A stretch of 60,000 bases of DNA. Origin: Owenia fusiformis (lineage: Eukaryota; Annelida; Polychaeta; Sabellida; Oweniidae). Position numbers and translations under genes: made by a program. Location: positions 3,231,730 through 3,291,729 of the forward strand of contig CAIIXF020000007.1 of assembly GCA_903813345.2 (NCBI GenBank), read 5' to 3'. Positions 43,528 to 55,500 of this stretch are shown here, piece by piece. A model generated the notes under the pieces. The model ran no database searches. It was not told the DNA's origin and was given only the letters and a program-made list of their open reading frames with translations. Within the stretch, counting starts at the first letter, position 1. Each line of letters starts with the position of its first letter.

Positions 43528-46500
43528 TTAGTTGATATGATGGGCATGGCAAGCTGCTTCCCATAGTTCTCCAGAATTCTTTAGAGATCTAAAAGGCAAA
43601 GCATTGGATGTTACACTGTGGATTATCTCAAAAAGATTTGATTTATTAATGGCATTCTTATAGGAATGAAATGTTTCAAAATGTGTTGAAGGTTTGGTTT
43701 AGTAATAAAATACATAAGTAGAATTCATACAGCGAGGCGTCCCTTTAATGGCATTACAAATGAGATAATTCAGATCTAAATTACATGAAGCCCCTATAAA
43801 TCCAGCATCAAACACCAAGATGGGAAAAGATAAAATTGTGCACTTACTTGACAATATCTACAAAGGCAGTCCCAAGTGACTTAACTTGGTACTTCACACC
43901 ATACTTCTCACACAAAGACTTCACGAGGGGAGCTACCTTATACAAATTGTGGCGTGGCATCCTGGGGAATAAGCTGAAATTATACCAGAATATATGAAGA
44001 CAAACTAAAGATATGTTCCTAGTATTTATTACCTATTAAGCCATTGAAATACATGGTTAAGACTCTTCATGAAATCAGAGCTACATACATATCAAGTCAA
44101 AAAGCCTCGCCAAATGATGGAGAAAAGGAGTTACAAAATTGAAATTTTGTCAATTCCATTTAATAGGGCTCTAAGGTTTTCAGGAAAGACAGACTATATT
44201 AAAATAGCCAGAATAGCAAGTCCCACAGAACATCTTGAACATTACATGACAGAAATAACCAGGCAGTTGTATTGTCTCATTTTGGCAAAATCCAAACCCA
44301 TGACATGATGTGACCGTGCTTGTCTTTATCTTTGATACAATAATAAATCTTTAATTGGAAGTTTTTTGTATGATTATTTTGAGATAAAAAAAATAAAAGA
44401 TGAGTTCAATAATTGCATACATCATACACATGTTTTCAAGTATATTAACAAGTCCTATATACCATTCCCAAAGGTTTCAACATGTAATATAAAGTCAATT
44501 GTGTTGATATACACATTCCTTTGAAGTATGGCATGAATACTTACTGGTGCTCTATTTGGAAGTTCAAGTGACCTGTGAACCAATCATTAAAGAAGGACTT
44601 CTCTATGTCACAAGTTGCATGAAGCTGAAAAGCACAATTCAAATTCTGTGTCTAAAATGTATACTTTTTGATCAGTAGTACTATGCTCCTGTCAACTGAT
44701 TTGAAAGTTTTAAATAGGACGTTTAAAAATTATGGAGCAAACTGATATTTTCTGAATATTACAATGTATTACCAGAGATAATGAACAGAAATATAATTTA
44801 GATCATATCGAAAAAGTATTCAAGTACTGTATCTTCAAATATGAAAATTAAATAAAAAAACAATGACATTTGGATGTCTTAAAAGATAAATAATACCTCA
44901 ATGGTTAAAAGTTCAAACTTTACATGGGGCCTTTAACATGTTTGTTGTGTACATACCTGGAGAGGTAGCCATGCTTCTGCTCTATCTTCCTCAATCTCCA
45001 TGGGGATGTGGTTTGATTGACTCACCCATGTGAACCAATGGCTCTCAATAATACTACAATTGAAAACACAAAAACTCACAAAATAGCAGGGTAGAATATT
45101 TGTCATTTATCAACATAGAGGGACTTTAGTAAATGCATTGTGGACCTACTAGAACTATTCATGATACAAACATTGATGAACTTCCATACAAGGATTTTTG
45201 TTGTCTTGGATCATTTCTTTTGTATTATCTTGTTACATGTATCCTGATTAAAAGCATGATAAATTTTAGCCCATATCTGTTAAATGTTGTTGTGTTGCAT
45301 GACAGCAGATTGAATGTAAGAGGGATTTATTCTTTGATTTTGAAATATTTAATCAACAAGTTGCAAATACTAAAAGAACTCTAACGTTAATGGAATCAGG
45401 GATTACTTAAATAATATACCAACATTATCCTTATGCCAATAACCATCAGCAACTGTAGAGAACAAAATGTAACAACATTCCCATTTCTACCAGTCATGTA
45501 ATATTTATATTTTTAAAGTTACTCTACTGTGTTGTTGTATTCATAACTTACCGAGTAATTTCATAGAACGCTAGAGTCCACCAAAATCCTAGCATTGGGT
45601 AATACAGCACTAATAACTTTACATAGAAACCAAATGTAGAAAGGGCATCCTACAATTAAAAATATATCAGAGCATTAGTGACAAATAAAAATATATATAG
45701 CATAAGAGCTATTGATGTTTTCAATGCACTGGACCTCATATTATCAAAATATGAAAACATGATCAAAAAATAAAAACATAAGATAGCTAGCGGTCCATTT
45801 TTTGTGAAATGTGACTGTAACACTGATTTTCTGAGGTTAAGATTCAGAAATTAATCAAAAATTAGGATATATCCTCAACAAGAGGGGGCATCCTTTCTCC
45901 TAATTCCTCTAACTCAGAGTTTCTTGGAAATTATTTTCACCTTTGCCTGTGTACAGATACCAATTTGAAACTATCAATGTTCAATGTTCTATTTCAATAT
46001 GTCCCCACAAGTGGCACACGAAAATAGACTGTATTACTTTATGTATCCAATATGTTGTCACTATCAGCTAGTGGTGGGACTCGCCACCAAAATCTCTACT
46101 CAAGTAGAATGATGAATCTGACGATCGAGTAGACGATTTTGGCGATTATTTTTTAGAAAAATTGAGAAAATTAGAACCTGGAAAATCAAGGCATTTGTCA
46201 CTACTTACATCGACTTTTGGTTTAATGACCACTCAATTATGTAGTTCTGAAAGGATTGAGTTCCTTTTTGGATGTTTGAGACGCACATTTACCGTATATT
46301 AGGATTTAAGCCTTTTATGGATTTTTTCGACTTTGAAATTCCCACTTCCGTCGAAATACATATGCGCATGCGATAAACCGGATGTAAACAAACATGAAAA
46401 GCAATGAATACGATTCTCATACTTAATTCTCATCAACTGACCATTAAATCAACAAAGCAATCTGCAGAATATAATCAGAAGTATGTAATTTATTAGAAAA

Positions 46501-49500
46501 ACGTAAAGGCAGCTACAATCCTTGTTTAAATCGTAAGTATGGAGGGTAAATCGCGATTTTTCTCAGAAATTTTCAGGATCACGATTTTCAAATTTTCAAT
46601 CGATTGATCATTTTTCTAGGCTCATTCGAGTTCTAGTCGATTACCCGAGTCACTCGTTACACCACTACTATCAGCAGATAGACTTGTGTATATTTTTAAC
46701 TACTCGTATTTATTGAAATCTTGTTGTGTGAGTTCATACTTCAGAGGCAATTTGCACAGAACTTCCTGCCAAATTCTATGATTAATTCTATGATTCAATT
46801 TTTATGGACATCAAAAACATGGTGCTTTGATAAAAAAAATGAGTCAAATGATGACAATAACATATAACATACCTTCCATAGACGTCTCTTGATGATATGT
46901 CGGATTGTCATAATTTGGAAAAACACAGGGAACAGGAGAGGTGGTCCAACTGAAATATGAATTTTGAAAATATGATGAAATCTTCGAATTTACATAGTAT
47001 TATAGGATTTTACTTATTTTACTCATTTCCTAGCCTTGCCCAAGTCGGTCTCTTTTACTATCTGATTTCTATTATGACCGACTTGTACCAAAGAGAAAGC
47101 CACGTGCTTTACCGACTCAATGTTTATGTCGGTAAAATTTGACCAATCTACAACGGCCCTGCAACGTTAGCTCATTATTATGCGCGGTCAAAAACAAGTA
47201 CACTTTTCGTCGGGACTTTTCACGAACAAATCTTGCATGAATTCATCATGAAAATACAAATATTTTATCAGATAAATATCAATCAGAGTTAAGTGGATGC
47301 CAGACATCGATCGGTAACCGGAGGTTAGAAGATTTCAACGATAAACGTTGAAAGGATCGCTGAATTCAAATGAACATGTAGGCTGAGATTCAATTACTGA
47401 TCGACGACTACATGACCCGCTACATTGGACTAGGTCTTGCATTTTCATCGCGAGATCAGTTTTAAATCTATTGCATGATTTAATTTATATTAATGACTCT
47501 TACATTCCCTATGTACATTTAATTACATAATATATTGTAACTCTAAAGAAACGATCGATCAGATCATTGAATTTCAAGTCGTAGACGGGAAGATTGTTTT
47601 GCTGTGCAGCTCAACCTGATAACGTTTTGATTGGTCAATCAGCCTGAAGTCACACGTCGTGTCCACGCGTATATCTGTTAATCAATAAGGTTTCGCGATA
47701 CCCCTGATAGCGTAGGTATTATGGAAATCTCGAAACCGTTGAATATCTCAGCATAATAGCAGCGGAGATGTATTGGATTGTACAAGGCGGTAATAATTCA
47801 AGATCAGATAAGTAAAAAATACCGACTTGGGCAAGGCTACTCATTTCCTTACAGTCAATATTCTTTCAACTAAACGTTTCAGCTATAAATAAATTAGGGT
47901 ACTTACGTGCAAAGAAATAATTGTGCTGTAGATTGTATGGCATTTTACTGTCTCCTTTCTTGGCAACCTGAAAAGTTCAAAACATTATTATAAGATATAG
48001 AAACACAACACTCATTGAGGACCAAGCATTGAAAAAGTGGGAGACTTAGAAACAGATCATCCTGAATCAAAATGGATTGGCATTCTACAAGTATGAGATT
48101 TGACTAAAGTTCAGACCATTTTCAATCTCATTCAGACATTACAAAATGAACGCCAATTTGTGAGAGTGAATTGCACATTACAACACATGAACCATTCAGA
48201 TGAAAGGGCAGATAGTGTATTATATATTATATGGATGTGACTTACTTTAATGGGCATGGTTTGTCCAACTACAAACAGCTGGTCCAATCTAACATCTGGG
48301 TCTTTATCCATCTGAAATGATTACAAATTTACATGTAAATCCTTACAACTGCAATTCTAAAAGTAATCTAAAGGATGACAAATAACAATTTTTTAATGTC
48401 TATTTGACATTTCTTGATTAAACATGATATATGCATGTGAGTGTATTAAACTGGCAAAGAACACTACGTTTACTTACCACATTAGGCTTTGTGTATTAAA
48501 CTGGCAAAGAACATTAAATTTACTTACCACATTAGGCTTAGTGTATTAAACTGGCAAAGAACACTACGTTTACTTACCAAATTAGGCTTAGTGTATTAAA
48601 CTGGCAATGAACATTAAGTTTACTTACCACATTAGGCTTAGTGTATTAAACTGGCAAAGAACATTACGTTTACTTACCACATTAGGCTTAGTCTATTAAA
48701 CTGGCAAAGAACATTAGGTTTACTCACCACATTAGGCTTAGCATGGTGCTGGTAATGCATATGTCTCCACCAATCTGGAGAAGCTCCCTGAAACAAAATA
48801 ACTCAGCATTAAGAACAAGAAGGGTTGAAGTTTAATATTTGCCATAACATAAACAGAGAGACAACACAGTACTGAAATACAATGTTGTATTTCTGACAAT
48901 ATCAACTATACTGGGTTTTGAGAAGGACATACAATCCAATTTTTTAAATTCTAATAATGTTTCAAAATATGACATTTAAGATTTAATACACCAAACATAA
49001 ACTCCCTCTTCAGTATGCACAAAGCAAATGATATAATAATATAGCAGCAGAGTTCCCCATATCCTATTTTACTGTAGACCAGTGCAGTAGAGTGTTGGCT
49101 AGCATGTCATTCATAGCATTGATTGTATGCTGTTCCATAAATTACAAAACAGTGAAATAATATACTGTCGATACACCAAAACATACTCCTCCCACACCAT
49201 ACAAGTAAAAGAGAATCACTTTGCGATGTACTTATTGTGACATTTCTTATTGTTTGAATGATGGAATATGGTTCATCACAAATGTATTGGTTGTACGTAA
49301 CATTTCTGAATTGTTTTACTAAACTTGTTATTACTATACTTCAAAGTACATAAAGGCGACTCATTCAGCTTAGCAGTTACATTGAGACAGACTCCATACT
49401 GAGAGAGGTGTGCAGAGGGTCATAGTTGAGTGCTTTGGAAATAAGAATTCCAGGGCGACACAAATTAGTTATTTGTTCACAATAAGTACAACAATAAGCA

Positions 49501-52500
49501 GAATAACGTTAAAAACACAAGCCTAGGCTCTTTTTCCCAACAGCCACACCAGAGCACTAACTTCCATTCCATCAACCTTCTTTTTTACCTTCAGGAAACC
49601 TATGGTGAAATGGTGGGCTAAATGGTTTAACCATGTTGACTTAAACAATGATAGGTGTCCGTAATCATGCTGAGTCCACCCACACTGTGCCTACAACAAA
49701 CAAATGTTGCTAATCTTTGAACAGAAAATCTCACGATGGTTTACTCACCTTCAGGAATCCCATAGTAAAGTGATGCAAAAGATGATTCAGCGTGACACTT
49801 TTGAAGACAGACACGTGCCCGTAATCATGTTGGGTCCAAGCAGCTTGCGCCTGAAATATACACCATTCACCATTTGTTACCACTACCTATTACCCATCAA
49901 CCATACATTATTGTGAAGAATACAAAAGAATAGATTGTTAGGGTATATATGGAGCCAAAATTTCAACCCTAATCCTACAAAGGGGTGATGGATAGAATCC
50001 TTGGATGATGTTCTGTCCATGACATAGACGTAGCCTTGTACATACCTGTATTCATATATGACATATTTATGGGCTTTGCACTTTGAACCATTTGTAATGA
50101 TATTTGTCACTTGTACCAAAAGTATGAACCCAAACTGTTTGTTGTGTCATATGTAGAGAGTCAGTGGGGAGGGTTACCCTGGGAAGTAATACAACCATTT
50201 GTTAATCTAATGAAATTATAGAGCACCAACCTTGGAGACCAAATCAAGCCACACGTTTTCAAAAAAGGTATGATGTCCAATAATCAACAGTTATAGAAAA
50301 ATGAAGTTAATTTCACTATAGTCTGGTCCCTCCCCCTAATCTAACAATTTTTTAAAATTTTGATTTGTCTTTCACCAAAATCAATACTATTCTCTAATAA
50401 CGAAACCATTATTTACCCCCTCCCCTGAACTAAACTACGTAACTTTGTTATTACACCATCTCTAATATTGTATCTGACGATCATTTTTACCGCAACAATA
50501 TTAACACTGGTGATCTGCTCGATTATGCTGGTTACAAAACGGGACGTCGAAGGTACGATTTTTCTTTTTTCCTTATTTCACGTGTTGTAGGCAGAATCTT
50601 CACCTTTTTTCTCACAAACAGAATCGTCGATTTAATTCCTCACTTAAGTTACATAAACGGTTTGGGTTAAAAGTGCAGATCTTAACTGTTTTTCGAAAAA
50701 CCATTTTTGTAACTCAAGTGAGGAATTAAATCGACAATTCTGTTGTTTTCTGAACAATTTGTTCGCAAATATGTACATTTTCTTAAACATATGACACTGA
50801 CACATGTTTGTGTTAAAAATGTTGTGGGAATTCTGCCTACAACATGTGAAATAATGAAAAAAGATGTACCTTCGATGTTCCAACATTTTGTTACCGAAAT
50901 GGTGTAATCGAGTGGATCACCAGTGATTAAACTCAAGGATCTAGTAAGGTGACTGTTCACAATACCAAAGACATTAACACATGATAAAATAAATTATGTT
51001 TATTTTTAACATTAATCCTCTACAAAAATGCATTGATAAAGGGATATGAAATTGGTAATTATCAGTTAAATACAACAGCTTCAATATAAAAATACTTTCT
51101 CTTTCAAAAGGAAATTTTATCACCCTGAGTGCCTTAAAGGATGAACTCACAACAAAGCAAAATCAAACTAGTGGAATGTACTTTTTCTAGTTTTGCAGTC
51201 TATGTATTTTTTACAATGAGTGAGATACTTAATACTATTCTAATTTGCATTCATAATTGATTCTCTTACCTCCATGGTGCCGAACAAAATACAGGAAGTT
51301 ATAAATGGGATCCATCCTGTGCCGAAATAGTACATCACAAGGAATGCTGCAGCCTCAAGTGCCAGGATATGGGCCAAATGCAGCGTGAAAAATGTAACAC
51401 TGGGTTTGAACAGGCCCTGGAATAGAAGTCAAATTCATCATATGTGTATGTATTTGTATGATACGCAACATTTAGATGAAATAGTGTTCAAAGTCAACAA
51501 TTGTGGAAGAACAAAATTAATAAAAAAAATATTAATAGAGGGAGATTTTGTTTGTGTAAAAGATCAAACATTGTCATAACTTCTTCATCATTAAAGATAT
51601 GTGACATATGAATATATCCTATTAAATCTCTTTAAATTCTTTATCTTTTGTTATATCAAACAAATGCATGTCAAATCAACACTTCTATATAGATCACTAA
51701 AGGGAAGGGGAGTCAAATCATTAGTTAAACCATTACAACATCAACTGATCTTACCCAACAGATGGAATTTGAACACTATCCGGCAAAGAGCTAACATCTA
51801 TGCATTTTTATGTTACCACAAGAAATATTTTTAATAAGAGGCTAACCATTTTTTCTGCAGTTTTGTTTAATTCATCCATATCCTTGATTAAGTCTTTCTC
51901 CTTCTCTGTGTGATTTTCATCTATGACTGGACCCAGTTCAATGGGCTTGAGAAACTTTTTCACATGGTTTAAGTCTGGATGGAATGCACGGAATGCTTCC
52001 TAAAATACAAATTAAACAAGGTTATATTGAAACAAAATATGAAACCATCAGTCATTAAAGTGACCCAGAAATATTTAATGATACAGTGAAACCTGTCTTA
52101 GTAGTAAACACCTCTCTCTCGTGAACATCTGTGTTTAGTGAACACCACTTTAGGAGACATTTTACATTGACTCCTGTATAAAATTCCCTCTCTGTAGTGA
52201 ACACCTACCTATAGTGAACACTTTCAGAGGTTCTATTAGTGTTCGCTATATACAGGTTTTACTGTACTATCGAACAAAGCTCAGGAGGACATTGAGAGTA
52301 CCTCTGTGTGTCTGTCCAGGGTAGTAACTCAAATACCCTTTGAACATGGTTTATGGGAGTACAAGCTCTGCTCAGAAGCTAATTTTGAAGAATTTATCAA
52401 ATGTTAACACATCGTCAAATATGTTTTTAATATCTAATATTGTTTATGATATTGATTTAGTTCAAAACACAAATACAAATACATTCCTTTCCTCCTGTAT

Positions 52501-55500
52501 CTAAGTTGTGAACCAACGACTAATGTCATGTCAACACTGCAGGGCAGTGCAGGCTGACATGTCCCATGATTGACATGTTAAATTTTGAATACTTAAATCT
52601 GAGCACTGAACCCAATCTCAAGGCTTATTTTTAGACACGGATGTATTTGTACTTTTACTGATTGGTTATGCGAATAATATGTCAAAATCGATAAAAAAAC
52701 TGCCCCTCTCAAATGTTAACTAAATATGAAAGCTATTATTACAGCTTCCATATAGTGATAATAATAGGGTCAAATGATGGGATCCTAAACAGAAGAGTAG
52801 AATTTTGATATAGGCTTTTTCCTTAATTGTGGTTAAAAAGTATTTGTATAAGAGTTGCCAAAACTACTGTCATAAGCCGCTTTTTGGTCAAATAACTATT
52901 ATTTCATTTTTGTAGATGACCAGATTTGACAAAGTCGAATACAGCGCGATTTGGGCATAGGGGCCCAAACTAGGGTCAGGTTTATTCAGTTCATAAGAAT
53001 AAATATTCTCTGATTTGGGCACATTGGCAATTGACTGCACATATGAGTTCAACTTATTTTGTTCAGCCTTTAAATGGTTTATGTAATAATTCAGGCAAAA
53101 TGACAAAAACCTACTGAGGTCAAAGGTCAATCAATGTTCAGCTTTGGTCATTGCTTTTATAATTCATCAGATGGACAGGTAACTGTAAGTAATACTTTTA
53201 AAACTACAGAGGGTGAATGGGTGAATGTTGGTGGATACTTAGATGACTACATCCAAGAATGTTACTAATACCATATATGACCTAACATACACCCTGTTCT
53301 GAGGTCTATATCAGGTCTAAACAATTTGAAATAATCAGATGGTAGATGTTGTTGGTTGAGCTTGTGGATTTTAATCAAGTCTCCATGGATTAGAACATTA
53401 TTAATACAATAGTTTGAGTTGAATGTTACAATAATAGGTTATACCTATTACAATAGTCTAGCTTGGTTACTACATAAGATAAGTATGTAATTATAATCTT
53501 ATTTAAAATTAGTGATACAAGTATATGAATGCTTTGCACACTGCGTACGTAAAAGTTTAACTTGAAGAAATATAAATTAGCAACCATGCAATAGTAATAC
53601 TTTAACAAACACAAATTCATAAACACAAAGGGTTGAAAGGGCCACAACTAAATGCTGATAACAATAAACTTACATATATGCCCTTTTGCAATTGTTGATA
53701 AAAATTCAGGACCCACTATCATGTGACACAGAAATTTCATCCACTATACAGATAATGTGGCAAAATGATGATGTTGTCCAAGATTCAATCTAATAACAAC
53801 TTATTTCAGAGCCGCATCCTCCTTTCTTTGAAGGTGCTTACAAAATGTTTTGATTGTTATTTTTAAAAAGTTTTGTTGCACTGCATCCTTTTATCAAGTT
53901 AACCTATACATACTTTAAGAATTTGTTTAAGATTAGGAACATCTCAATTACCCAAATACGTGTAGGTAATTACCAGTTTCACCACCAGGTGGCTGATTCA
54001 GGTCAATTAACATGGCAGGTATATAAGAAAGTTCCCTTAAACTTGAATATTATCAATTTAAGTGGCCCAATTTTCATGTAACCCTTATGTGTCTGATTCT
54101 TATACTAATGAAAATATGTCCAGTAAAGCAAAATATTATCTGTCTACTAAAAATTTCTCCATCTAAAATGTCACTCGACTTTTTGGCAATTAAAAGTCCC
54201 TGCCTGCATTTAGTAGTCATATATTGTCATGTGCATAATTTTGAAACCATATCCTAATTATTTCACAAACCCTTTGTTGATTCTGCCATAGTTTCCAATT
54301 TGTAAACAGCATTAAAGCCTTTTTAATTGGGAACTTTTTTGAAATTTCCAAAATGGCTGCCATGTGATTCCAGAATTAACATGAGTGTGACGTGACATCA
54401 CAGTTGCTCGTTCCTAGGTAACAACAAGATCACAATTGCTCGTTTCTAGATAGCAACAAGATTTTTGATAAAATGGCACAGAATTACCCTGATTAACACC
54501 CTTAAAATTTAAAATCCGATTTTCAAAGAATATATTTGGAGAAACAATAAAAGGTAAGTGGAATAAATTAGAAGATGGTTTCAAGTTACCACAGAAGTCA
54601 ATTTGAAACTCAAGAATGCTTTCTTTGACTCATAATCACAAAAAAGTCGAGTGACATTTTAGATGGAGAATTTCTTAAAAGAAAAGATATTTCATTTTTT
54701 GTGATTTTATAGCATGGGGTCTATGGGGAATCTCCCCGAGCTAGAAGTCACATTTTCAAAGAAAATTAATTTTCCAAAGTTTATAAACACTTTTTAAAAC
54801 CACATTTCTAGATGTAATTTTACATTTAGATTTCAAATATGATATTACTTTATATTATTTCTACTCGCATCTGGGTTATTGAGATTCATTGGAGATTCAC
54901 TTTTTTCAATTCCTTATCTAAGGGCTAATTAAATACCTAGCTATGGGAACATAACATAATGTTCAATTCTATTTCAATACAGTCTTTGATATGACGTAAT
55001 CAGCAATTAATGTTTTATCTTAGACTTAATCATCTACTACTTGCCCTATAAACATTTCATTTCATCATATTATTTTTTTCTGGTTAACCTTTGAATGGCC
55101 ATTATATACATTGTATCAGGCCATATCACTTAGTGCTCATTAACTTTTCACCTGACTAATACTAATAGTAGACTTAGTTCAGATGAATCAATGTCCAATG
55201 TTCATGTTTATTTATCAAAGGGGTTATCGTATCCATGTAAGTCTGCAGGCAGATACAGTGAATAAAAGGGTATCAGTAGTACTGACAGACAGAGTTAAGG
55301 TGGCGTAACCTCGCTGCCCAAGAACAGTTATATCACCATTGATTTACGCAACTACCATTGATGATTTAATATTTATGATATCCCGGAATGTTTGGAAGCT
55401 CCACAAATTTGAAATATACTTTTCATACGAAGTAAACGTGAAATAGCCTTAATGCGTATTTCTAGAGTTTTAAAACATGTGGCATTAAAGGGGCAACAAG

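Noticed and set aside
52888-53130. 80-codon minus-strand ORF in the desaturase intron
   Set aside because: No recognisable domain, and not needed to complete the desaturase frame.
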